DNA from: Acidiferrobacteraceae bacterium
Lineage (GTDB): Bacteria > Pseudomonadota > Gammaproteobacteria > Arenicellales > UBA868
Assembly: GCA_002713825.1 (NCBI GenBank)
Contig: PAUU01000013.1
Location: 3,539-11,649 of the forward strand
Length of the DNA stretch: 8,111 nt
Direction of reading: 5' to 3'
Position 1 is the first letter of the stretch. Every line of letters begins with the position of its first letter. The translations under genes were made by a program, and so were the position numbers. This document shows positions 1 to 5,857 of the stretch, one piece after another. The notes below the pieces were generated by a model. It did not search any database, had not been told where the DNA came from, and saw only the letters and a program-made list of their open reading frames with translations.

Positions 1-477
1 GACACGATCTGGTCAGGCGATGCCTGTCAGTTGGTGTATACCGGCGCGTTTGCTATGCCGATGCACGCACCGCGAAAGTGGTTTTATCCGGCAGGATATT
101 GCGCCTTGGGGAACGCGTTGCCGAACGCCATCGGCGCACGCCTTGCCCGGCCCGACACGCCCGTTGCTGTGTTGGTAGGGGATGGCGGGTTTATGTTCAC
201 CATGCCTGAGTTGGTGACTGCAGCTGAATTGGGACTGCCGATTCCGATCATCATTTGGGAAAATGGTGGTCTCAAGCAGATTCAGGATGACATGGATCAG
301 CGGCAGATCCGCCGAGTGGGAGTCGAGGGCGTTAATCCCGACTTTGCCGGGTTGGCGCGGGCGTGTCATGCCTACGCCGTCGATTTGGATTCCAATGATG
401 CACTGCAGGATGCCTTCGTTGCGGCGCTGAGTGCAGACCGACCGACCGTAATTATCTGTCACGAGGCGAGAGCCTGA
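1..477 (+). CDS. TPP-dependent enzyme, acetolactate synthase/2-oxoacid decarboxylase-like (3' part, start outside window)
   Basis: This is the C-terminal 158 residues of a thiamine-diphosphate enzyme of the acetolactate synthase/2-oxoacid decarboxylase superfamily. The frame is open to base 1, so the TTG and ATG codons inside it are not the true start; family members are about 550 residues and roughly two thirds lies upstream. What is visible is the TPP-binding domain. The GDG motif is at residues 60-62 of the fragment and is followed, 26 residues on, by Asn88 in WENGG, the usual Mg-diphosphate ligand spacing. The segment PAGYCALGNALPNAIGARLA before it is the typical glycine-rich lead-in. Such enzymes decarboxylate 2-oxoacids or join or cleave C-C bonds next to a carbonyl. 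The exact reaction cannot be read from this part; 2-ketoarginine (5-guanidino-2-oxopentanoate) decarboxylase-like, benzoylformate decarboxylase-like or 2-hydroxyacyl-CoA lyase-like roles are possible. The GDGGF form looks more like the decarboxylases than the lyases. It lies 4 bp before the oxygenase gene, so the two are probably co-transcribed. Confidence 0.88.
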   Translation, partial: DTIWSGDACQLVYTGAFAMPMHAPRKWFYPAGYCALGNALPNAIGARLARPDTPVAVLVGDGGFMFTMPELVTAAELGLPIPIIIWENGGLKQIQDDMDQRQIRRVGVEGVNPDFAGLARACHAYAVDLDSNDALQDAFVAALSADRPTVIICHEARA

Positions 478-481
478 AGGC

Positions 482-1348
482 ATGAATGGGTCAAGGTCCC
501 GTGGTGGGACTCTTTCGCCAGAAGCCTTGGCCCGTTATGAGCATGACGGCTTTTTCTTTCCTCTGGATGTGCTAGATCCAGAGCAAGTCGCCGCGATGCG
601 GACACAGTTGGAGGATTTCGAGGAACGCTACGAGTCACACCCGGCAGTGGGCCATGGCGCCTTTAGAACCTCGTGCCATTTGTTTCTCCCGTTTCTTGAT
701 AACCTCATCCGCCACCTGGCGATCCTGGGTCCGGTGGCTTCAATACTGGGAGAGGATTTATTGGTCTGGGGAACGTCTTTCTTCACCAAAGAGCCCCAGT
801 CTGCCGACTATGTGGCCTGGCATCAGGATCTGAATTACTGGGGGCTTGACGCCAGAGATGAAGTGACGGCGTGGGTGGCCTTGTCGCAGGCAAGTGTCGA
901 GAGTGGCTGTATGCGTTTCGTCCCCGCAAGCCATATCAAGGAGGCCGCGCATGCAGATCGACCAGCCAGGGGAGCAATGCTGTCACGGGGTCAGGAACTC
1001 ATCAAGGCGGTAGACGACCATCAAGCCGTCAATGCACCGTTGCTGCCCGGACAGATGTCGCTGCACCACGGACTCACTTTTCATGCTTCGATGCCAAACA
1101 GATCAGACGATAGGCGTATCGGCTTTGCCATTCGCTACATTAAGCCGTCGATGCGCCAGGCCGGAGGCGAAAGAGGTGTCGCGACCCTGGTACAGGGTGA
1201 AGATCGGTGTCAGAATTTTGAGCTTGCGCCCCGTCCGCAAAGCGTTGCAGCACCTGAAGACATTGCTATGTGGCAGCGGGCTGTGAAGATTCAGGATCAG
1301 ATCAATTTTCGAGACATGAAGAATCCGACTGACGGAGAGGGGCATTGA
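482..1348 (+). CDS. Phytanoyl-CoA dioxygenase (PhyH) family Fe(II)/2-oxoglutarate oxygenase
   Basis: This 288-residue cytosolic protein has the length and layout of the PhyH family, which couples oxidative decarboxylation of 2-oxoglutarate to hydroxylation of a substrate. The N-terminal segment (about residues 13-28, ARYEHDGFFFPLDVL) is the usual family opening. The facial triad is readable: His114 and Asp116 in WHQDLNYWG, and His201 in FHASMPNRS. Arg212, 11 residues after the distal His, is in the place of the 2-oxoglutarate-binding arginine. The motif GCMRFVPASH (about 142-151) is the typical core strand before the distal His. All catalytic residues are present, so it should be active. The substrate is unknown: the family includes phytanoyl-CoA 2-hydroxylase, ectoine hydroxylase and many natural-product oxygenases. 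The start ATG lies 4 bp after the preceding stop, with GAAGG just upstream as a close Shine-Dalgarno, and the next gene follows after 4 bp. This suggests translational coupling within one operon. Confidence 0.9.
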   Translation: MNGSRSRGGTLSPEALARYEHDGFFFPLDVLDPEQVAAMRTQLEDFEERYESHPAVGHGAFRTSCHLFLPFLDNLIRHLAILGPVASILGEDLLVWGTSFFTKEPQSADYVAWHQDLNYWGLDARDEVTAWVALSQASVESGCMRFVPASHIKEAAHADRPARGAMLSRGQELIKAVDDHQAVNAPLLPGQMSLHHGLTFHASMPNRSDDRRIGFAIRYIKPSMRQAGGERGVATLVQGEDRCQNFELAPRPQSVAAPEDIAMWQRAVKIQDQINFRDMKNPTDGEGH

Positions 1349-1352
1349 GGAC

Positions 1353-2825
1353 ATGAAGACCTATCAGTATTTTGTGGCGAATAGTTGGCGTGATCCGGAC
1401 GGAGAAAATTATTTTGAAAGCGAGAATCCGGCAACGGGTAAGGCCTGGGCAAGACTGCCGGAATGCAATGCGGTAGATGTGAATCGGGCAGTGGCCGCTG
1501 CAAAATCGGCCTTCTACGAAGGACCGTGGGGGAAACTGCATCCCGCCGAACGGGGTCGGGTGCTGCGCCGCATCGGTGACACTATCTCGCGGCACGCAGA
1601 TCGCCTTGGCGAAGTTGAGCTTCGCGATAACGGCCGTGTCCCCAATGCTGCCGATTCGCTTAAGCCGGGGGCGTGGCAGGTCGACAGCTTTCATTATTAC
1701 GCGGGGATGTGTGACAAGTTTGAGGGCCGACTCATTCCGGCCGAGGTGCCGAATATGCACAACTACCTGACCTATGAGCCCTTCGGAGTGGTAGCACAGA
1801 TTCTTCCCTGGAATTCGCCACTAGGCACGCTCATCTGGAAGTTGGCGCCTTGTCTCGCCGCCGGCAATACCGTTGTCATCAAGCCCTCGGAACAGGCAAG
1901 CTGTTCCGTGCTCGAGTTGATGGACATCCTGCTGGAAGCAGAACTTCCTCAGGGTGTGCTCAACGTCGTCACGGGATTTGGGGCTACCACGGGTGAACCC
2001 CTGATTGATCATCCGGATGTGCGGTTGGTGTCGTTTACTGGAGGAACTGCGGGGGGCAGGGCGGCGGCCGCTGTCGCGGCCCGCCAGGTAAAGCCCGTGA
2101 TCATGGAACTCGGAGGCAAGTCTCCCCAGGTCGTGATGCCGGATGCGGATCTCAATCTTGCGGTAAATGGCATCGCTGCGGGAATTTTTCCCGCGGGCGG
2201 CCAAAGTTGTATCTCTGGCTCAAGACTGCTTGTGCATCGAGATGTGATTGATGACTTTACGGATCGTCTTGTCGAGGTGGTGAAGAAGGCCAGAGTGGGT
2301 GATCCGTTAGACCCAAAGACCCAGATCGGCCCAATGGCAAACCGACCGCAATATGAGCGGGTATTGAAATGCATTGCCGATGCCGAGTCCGCTGGGCATC
2401 GTATGCTGCTCGACGGGCGGCAGAGTGGACGGGATGAGGGTTACTTCATTGGCCCAACGATTTTTGCTGATGTGCCAAATGAGTCACACCTGGCCCAGAA
2501 TGAAGTCTTCGGACCTGTCGTCTCCACAGAGGCCTGGGAAACAGAAGTAGAGGCCATCAATAAAGCCAACGCAACCGTCTATGGCCTTGCGGCAGGCGTT
2601 TGGTCGCGGGATGTTGCACGGGCGATGCGGATTGCGGATCAGATTGAGGCGGGTACCGTTTATATCAACAACTACTTCAATGCCGCCACGCAAAGTCCGG
2701 TAGGCGGGTTCAAGCAGTCCGGATATGGTCGTGAGAATGGCTGGGAGGGCATGCGCTGCTATCTGCAGACTCGCTCGGTGTGGCTGTCGACAAATCCACA
2801 TCAACCCGATCCCTTTGAGGATTAA
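1353..2825 (+). CDS. NAD(P)+-dependent aldehyde dehydrogenase
   Basis: A full-length 490-residue member of the aldehyde dehydrogenase superfamily, which oxidises an aldehyde to the carboxylate with NAD(P)+. Family landmarks occur in order: the PWN motif with the oxyanion Asn154, KPSE with Lys177 (cofactor ribose binding), the cofactor loop FTGGTAGGR at 228-236, MELGGKSP with general base Glu252, GGQSC with nucleophile Cys286, and NEVFGP with Glu384 and Phe386. Nothing essential is missing. The cofactor loop has Gly where many relatives have Ser (FTGS), a change also seen in other members. There is no signal peptide, so it is cytosolic. The start ATG follows the oxygenase stop by 4 bp, with GGAGAGGGG/GAGG upstream as a ribosome-binding site. 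Sitting between an oxygenase, a TPP enzyme and a 2-hydroxyacid dehydrogenase, it most plausibly clears an aldehyde released by the TPP enzyme. The individual substrate cannot be assigned; betaine-aldehyde-like or semialdehyde substrates are equally possible from sequence alone. Confidence 0.95.
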   Translation: MKTYQYFVANSWRDPDGENYFESENPATGKAWARLPECNAVDVNRAVAAAKSAFYEGPWGKLHPAERGRVLRRIGDTISRHADRLGEVELRDNGRVPNAADSLKPGAWQVDSFHYYAGMCDKFEGRLIPAEVPNMHNYLTYEPFGVVAQILPWNSPLGTLIWKLAPCLAAGNTVVIKPSEQASCSVLELMDILLEAELPQGVLNVVTGFGATTGEPLIDHPDVRLVSFTGGTAGGRAAAAVAARQVKPVIMELGGKSPQVVMPDADLNLAVNGIAAGIFPAGGQSCISGSRLLVHRDVIDDFTDRLVEVVKKARVGDPLDPKTQIGPMANRPQYERVLKCIADAESAGHRMLLDGRQSGRDEGYFIGPTIFADVPNESHLAQNEVFGPVVSTEAWETEVEAINKANATVYGLAAGVWSRDVARAMRIADQIEAGTVYINNYFNAATQSPVGGFKQSGYGRENGWEGMRCYLQTRSVWLSTNPHQPDPFED

Positions 2826-2840
2826 AAACGCCAGCGCTCG

Positions 2841-3884
2841 ATGAGTGTCCGCTCTAAACTGACGCTTAGGGGTTCGCGGGTAGATCTTCGCGCGCCTGAG
2901 ATAACGACTACACTGGTGGCAATTTTCACGCGTCTGGGCTGCGCCTCAGAGCCAGCACATCAGGTAGCGGCACATCTGGTCGATACCAGTCTCTGTGGGA
3001 TGGAAAGCCACGGTGTGATGCGCACGCTCCAGTACGCAGAGCAATTCAAGACAGGCTATATCGATCCAAAAGCGATACCCCAAGTTTTAACCAATGAGCG
3101 CGATACTCAGGAAGTGGATGGAGGGAGCGGTATCGGGATTCCCGCGATGCACCTTGCCTATCAGCATGGGATGCAGATCGCAAAGGCATCTGGGATTTCG
3201 GCGCTCGCCATCCGTAATGTCGGCCACACAGGACGTCACGGAGCCTTTGCAGATATTGCCGCAGATAAAGGTTTTCTGACGATCTGTATGGGAGGGGGCA
3301 ACAGAAAGAAATGGCGTCAGGTTGCGCCGTACGGCGGCGCAAAGGGAATGTTGCCAACGAACCCCTGGTGTATTGGTATTCCCGGGGGAGGTCGGGGTCC
3401 GGTCATCCTGGACTTTGCCACCTCAAAGATTGCCGGCGGATGGATTTATGCAGCGCAGAGTGCGGGGGCGCTGTTGCCCGAGGGGTGTGTGATTGATGCC
3501 AAGGGGAGTCCTACCCGGGATCCACAGGATTACTTCAATGGCGGCGCAATTCTGCCGGCCGGAGGCCACAAAGGCTACGCTTTGGCCTTGGTCGCAGAAC
3601 TCATCGGCGAGGCAATGCTGGGGCCCTCCACGACTGAAGGAAATTGGCTCTTGATTACGCTCGACACACATCGAATGCGTGAGTCGTCGGCCCTGTCTCA
3701 TGCGGCAGAAGAGGTGCTTGAGGAATTGCGCTGCTGTCCGCCTGCTCCCGGTTACGAAAGCGTAGAGATCCCCGGGGAGCGTGAGCGGGAGTATCGGGAA
3801 AAATCTGCCGGCATCGTCTCCATTCCGCGAGAGACCTGGGATCAGATTATGGATCTGCACGACAGCCTGAATTCGTCTTCCTGA
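2841..3884 (+). CDS. Ldh_2 family NAD(P)-dependent 2-hydroxyacid (malate/L-lactate-type) dehydrogenase
   Basis: This 347-residue protein belongs to the Ldh_2 family, which is unrelated to classical lactate dehydrogenases. The family contains malate, (S)-ureidoglycolate, sulfolactate and 2,3-diketogulonate oxidoreductases and delta1-piperideine-2-carboxylate reductases. Characteristic pieces are visible: ESHGVMR (55-61) with the conserved Ser-His, NVGHTGRHGAFAD (126-138) with His129, the TNPW segment (173-176), DFATSKIAGG (191-200), and the C-terminal GGHKGYALALVAELI (241-255) with His243-Lys244. Length is normal for the family. It acts in the cytosol, interconverting a 2-hydroxyacid and a 2-oxoacid, or reducing a cyclic imine. 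The start is 15 bp after the aldehyde dehydrogenase stop. No good Shine-Dalgarno precedes it, so expression may rely on coupling to the upstream gene. An in-frame start much further upstream is impossible within the gap. It is the last gene of the four-gene run. The exact substrate is not determinable. Confidence 0.9.
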   Translation: MSVRSKLTLRGSRVDLRAPEITTTLVAIFTRLGCASEPAHQVAAHLVDTSLCGMESHGVMRTLQYAEQFKTGYIDPKAIPQVLTNERDTQEVDGGSGIGIPAMHLAYQHGMQIAKASGISALAIRNVGHTGRHGAFADIAADKGFLTICMGGGNRKKWRQVAPYGGAKGMLPTNPWCIGIPGGGRGPVILDFATSKIAGGWIYAAQSAGALLPEGCVIDAKGSPTRDPQDYFNGGAILPAGGHKGYALALVAELIGEAMLGPSTTEGNWLLITLDTHRMRESSALSHAAEEVLEELRCCPPAPGYESVEIPGEREREYREKSAGIVSIPRETWDQIMDLHDSLNSSS

Positions 3885-3938
3885 GAACCGGTCGGGAACC
3901 TGATACGCGGCTGCCGGTTCGCGGCATCCTGTTGGCCG

Positions 3939-3958
3939 CAGACTCCCGTGTGGGTCTG
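3939..3958 (+). terminator. Possible transcript-end hairpin after the four-gene operon
   Basis: A short hairpin can form: arm CAGAC-T-CC, loop CGTGT, arm GG-GTCTG, that is five plus two base pairs with one bulged T. No T run follows, so it would not be a classical intrinsic terminator. The preceding bases add overlapping inverted repeats: GAACCGG at 3885-3891 with CCGGTTC at 3914-3920, and GCGGC at 3921-3925 with GCCGC at 3935-3939. The whole stretch straight after the Ldh_2 stop is therefore able to fold. I read it as a possible end region for the operon mRNA, weakly supported. Confidence 0.25.
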
Positions 3959-3998
3959 TACGTCCGGCAATAACCCGGATCACTGCCGATCCCCATAA

Positions 3999-4020
3999 AT
4001 TTTCTGTCATGATAGAAAAT
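3999..4020. promoter_or_regulatory. 22-bp near-perfect palindrome upstream of mscL
   Basis: An AT-rich inverted repeat with arms ATTTTCTGTCA and TGATAGAAAAT and no spacer. Ten of the eleven pairs match; the remaining one is G opposite T. It lies 37 bp before the mscL start codon. Its even, contiguous symmetry and position are typical of an operator for a dimeric regulator overlapping or flanking a promoter. The same sequence could also form a hairpin in RNA, but no T run follows and it precedes a gene, so a terminator is less likely. No regulator can be named from the sequence. Confidence 0.35.
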
Positions 4021-4057
4021 AACCATCCAGGGAAAGAGCCATAACCGGAGACAAGTC

Positions 4058-4507
4058 ATGTTGTCTGAATTCAAAGAGTTCATTTCACGAGGCAATGTTG
4101 TCGACCTTGCCGTGGGTGTGATCGTTGGCGCGGCATTCACGGGAATCGTCAAGTCTGTAGTCGGAGATCTGATTAATCCGTTTGTCAGTCTGTTTATGGC
4201 GGGGGTGGATGTCTCGGGTCTTTATATCCCGCTTTCGATGAATATGTATGACTCTCTTGCTGCCGCAGAACATGCCGGCGCGGCTGTTTTCGCATACGGT
4301 CGGTTTTTTATGGCGGTGATCCACTTTTTTATCGTGACAGTGGTTCTTTTCGGTCTAATAAAAGCGATCAATTCATTTCGGCGAAAGATCGAATCTGACA
4401 AAGTGGCTGAAGAAACGCCAGACCCTGAACCAGAAAAAGGACCCACTCAGGAAGAATTGTTGATAGAGATTCGTGATCTGCTCAAAAACATTAAGCCGAC
4501 CCAGTGA
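4058..4507 (+). CDS. mscL: Large-conductance mechanosensitive channel MscL
   Basis: MscL is a homopentameric inner-membrane channel that opens under extreme membrane tension and releases solutes during hypo-osmotic shock. This 149-residue protein is slightly longer than the 136-residue E. coli form. The amphipathic N-terminal helix (MLSEFKEFISRGN) leads into the highly conserved RGNVVDLAVGVIVGAAF at residues 11-27, the pore-lining first membrane helix. The periplasmic loop covers about residues 47-78. The second helix is about 80-105 (FFMAVIHFFIVTVVLFGLIKAIN), followed by the charged RRK end. The C-terminal bundle helix is recognisable (EELLIEIRDLLK at 132-143), joined by an acidic, proline-rich linker (about 117-129) that accounts for part of the extra length. 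CCGGAGA upstream of the ATG is an adequate ribosome-binding site. It stands alone, with 173 bp before it and 240 bp after it. The 22-bp palindrome upstream may belong to its control region. Confidence 0.97.
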   Translation: MLSEFKEFISRGNVVDLAVGVIVGAAFTGIVKSVVGDLINPFVSLFMAGVDVSGLYIPLSMNMYDSLAAAEHAGAAVFAYGRFFMAVIHFFIVTVVLFGLIKAINSFRRKIESDKVAEETPDPEPEKGPTQEELLIEIRDLLKNIKPTQ

Positions 4508-4747
4508 CCAACTGTTCTAAGGAGAATGCATTTTTACCAAACAGTCGTATTACCCCAAGATACCATTACTGCTGATATTCGACTCGTCAGGAGAACATTA
4601 GAGGGTCAGGTATTTTCGGGGTATACAGTGACATCGGCCTTAAAGATCGTTCCGGCAGCAGTTTTGCCAAGTGCGAAGCGGTGGCCCAGGTGGACCAACA
4701 GGGTGGACTGGCGGGGTTAATTCAACATTCAACAAAGGAAGCGAAAT
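4508..4747. other. 240-bp spacer between mscL and the cupin gene, no convincing gene
   Basis: No RNA gene or strong terminator is visible here. A 64-codon open frame begins at 4526, but its ATG starts 1 base after AAGGAG, too close for normal initiation. Its translation has no recognisable domain, so I do not call it a gene. Near the right end, TTCAACA occurs twice in direct tandem just before the ribosome-binding site of the cupin gene. The cupin promoter is expected in this stretch, but no box pair is clear enough to mark. Confidence 0.5.
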
Positions 4748-5200
4748 ATGATAAGGATGTTGTCTCGTGTTTTAGGACTTTTTATTTGGGCGATAAGTGC
4801 TGGGGCACAAGCGCATGACGCTGAGGTCTACGCAAATATCATCGTGAAACCAATAGAGATACATGAGCAGTCTGCAACAGCCACCGGTGATAAGTATAGG
4901 TATCCGTCTGGTGAGCCAGTTCTTCTCGCCTACCGAATTGTGTTAAAGCCAGGGACAAAGACGAGCTGGCATAAGCATTCCGTTCCACTTTTTGCATACG
5001 TGATGTCGGGCGCCCTCGAGATTGACTATGGATCAAAAGGGATTAAAAAGTTTGAAAAAGGGGAGGGATTTGTTGAAGCGCTAGATTGGTGCCATCAGGG
5101 CCGTAACCTGGGAGAGGAAGACGTTATTGTCCTGGGACTGTATCTTGCCCAAGACACTCCCGACTCAGCGAAACCTGCAAACTGTGACGGACCTCAATGA
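4748..5200 (+). CDS. Exported single-domain cupin protein
   Basis: A 150-residue protein with a signal peptide and one cupin beta-barrel. The N terminus has Arg residues, a hydrophobic core (about 8-20) and an AGAQA site, suggesting cleavage after Ala22 and a periplasmic location. Cupin motif 1 is around residues 69-88: KPGTKTSWHKHSVPLFAYVMSG, giving metal-ligand candidates His75 and His77. The acidic residue usual in this motif is not evident; Leu81/Phe82 fill the region. Motif 2 (about 104-120, KGEGFVEALDWCHQGRN) supplies His116 and the typical Asn120. A three-His metal site is therefore plausible. Cupins range from dioxygenases and isomerases to simple binding proteins, so no reaction is assigned. 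AAAGGAA seven bases before the ATG is a good ribosome-binding site and supports this start. The GYD-domain gene follows after 66 bp and might share its transcript, but the linkage is not proved. Confidence 0.85.
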   Translation: MIRMLSRVLGLFIWAISAGAQAHDAEVYANIIVKPIEIHEQSATATGDKYRYPSGEPVLLAYRIVLKPGTKTSWHKHSVPLFAYVMSGALEIDYGSKGIKKFEKGEGFVEALDWCHQGRNLGEEDVIVLGLYLAQDTPDSAKPANCDGPQ

Positions 5201-5266
5201 GATCAGGAGAGTGCATCCCGCTGGGTAAATCATCTGCCGTCAAATCAAGTCAAGGAGAATTCAGAG

Positions 5267-5596
5267 ATGAAGTCGATTATTTTAGGAAGCTACAACGAAA
5301 AAGGTCTCGAAGGCCTCACGAATAGTAGTTTTGCAAAGCGCGAAGCGGCTGCCAAAGCTGCCTGTGAGGCAGCAGGCGCCACGTTGACGGACATGTTTTT
5401 CACCATCGGCTCGAGCGATGTGGTGGGCATCATGGAAGTGGATAGCGTGGAACAAGCAATCGGTTTGAAAGAGGCGTTCATGGCATCAGGGGTGTGGCAG
5501 CATATCCAGTTACTGCATGAGTTCGATGTAGACGCAGCGATTGCTGCTGCAAACAAAGTACGTGGAATTTATCAGCCGGCGGGCCAGGAATCCTGA
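5267..5596 (+). CDS. GYD domain-containing protein
   Basis: A 109-residue cytosolic protein resembling the GYD family of small ferredoxin-like alpha/beta proteins. Family hallmarks are the opening beta strand (MKSIILGSYNEKGLEGL), the helix KREAAAKAACEAAGATL (about 24-40), and the central strand pair around FFTIGSSDVVGIMEV (44-58), where relatives carry the GxYD signature. Here the signature reads GSSD, so the usual Tyr is replaced by Ser. The following helix (about 59-75, SVEQAIGLKEAFMASG) and the last strand (QLLHEFDVDAAIAAA) complete the fold. Function is unknown for the family; they are thought to be small oligomeric alpha/beta-barrel-type proteins. AAGGAG nine bases before the ATG is a strong ribosome-binding site. 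The gene stands 66 bp after the cupin gene and is followed by hairpins, so it is probably the last gene of its transcript. Confidence 0.8.
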   Translation: MKSIILGSYNEKGLEGLTNSSFAKREAAAKAACEAAGATLTDMFFTIGSSDVVGIMEVDSVEQAIGLKEAFMASGVWQHIQLLHEFDVDAAIAAANKVRGIYQPAGQES

Positions 5597-5614
5597 AGTT
5601 ATCGAGACCGGAAA

Positions 5615-5634
5615 AAGGAGACGTCTGTCTCCTT
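5615..5634. repeat. Perfect 8-bp inverted repeat with 4-base loop after the GYD gene
   Basis: Arms AAGGAGAC and GTCTCCTT flank the loop GTCT, giving an uninterrupted 8-bp stem 19 bp after the GYD stop codon. On the + strand no T run follows it. Read on the - strand, the stem is followed by a run of five T (the A run at 5612-5616 overlaps the arm). The hairpin could stabilise the 3' end of the GYD mRNA, or terminate transcription arriving from the right on the - strand. Confidence 0.5.
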
Positions 5635-5704
5635 GTCAAAAACGTTGATGGCTGAGGAGTGCAGGTTTAGACCTGAATCGATATAACTTTTAGGCTCCAG
5701 ACGA

Positions 5705-5730
5705 GCCCCGCTTCGGCGGAGCATCCTTTT
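5705..5730 (+). terminator. Likely intrinsic terminator with UUCG loop
   Basis: The GC-rich arms GCCCCGC (5705-5711) and GCGGAGC (5716-5722) pair around the very stable loop TTCG. One C-A mismatch interrupts the seven-pair stem. CCTTTT follows within eight bases, ending in four T. This is the usual build of a bacterial rho-independent terminator, though the T run is short and offset. It would end transcripts from the GYD/cupin side before the transporter gene, 108 bp downstream of the GYD stop. Confidence 0.55.
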
Positions 5731-5857
5731 GGGAGGTGCCGTTGACGGGAATGTCTCTGAACGCTTGTTTTATGTCGTATCGGGACTACCGTAATGATAA
5801 ACATCTGTCTTGCAATGGACTGATCCTCTCTCAACGCTTCGGCGACAGGGCAGCCTG

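Larger units (their letters stand above)
5597..5857. other. 261-bp non-coding spacer before the transporter gene
   Basis: Beside the two hairpins marked separately, this stretch has a small stem CAGGT-TTAG-ACCTG at 5662-5675. A TTGACG sequence at 5742-5747 could be a -35 box for the transporter, but the matching -10 is poor at the usual spacing, so no promoter is called. The first 16 codons of the longest transporter frame (5810-5857) are probably leader rather than coding. Confidence 0.4.

Noticed and set aside
31..477. TTG at 31 as the start of a short 148-residue gene
   Set aside because: The frame stays open to base 1 and encodes family-like sequence before the TTG, so this is an internal codon of a truncated long gene.
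1302..1760. 152-codon open frame on the - strand over the oxygenase/aldehyde dehydrogenase junction
   Set aside because: It lies opposite two well-supported genes and its translation shows no family motif.
3423..4010. 195-codon open frame on the - strand over the Ldh_2 gene end
   Set aside because: It mostly mirrors the Ldh_2 coding sequence, and the translation has low-complexity Arg/Pro-rich character without a domain.
4688..4713. Repeated GGTGGAC in the mscL-cupin spacer
   Set aside because: There are only two imperfectly spaced copies in a GC-rich patch, with no regular unit, so it is no repeat array or CRISPR.
4526..4720. 64-codon open frame on the + strand between mscL and the cupin gene
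   Set aside because: The AAGGAG lies only 1 base before the ATG. The translation has no recognisable domain, signal peptide or membrane segment, and a frame this short is common by chance.
5810..5857. N-terminal extension of the EamA permease from the first ATG
   Set aside because: The 16 added residues are polar, not family-like, and the second ATG at 5858 gives a normal start with a modest ribosome-binding site.
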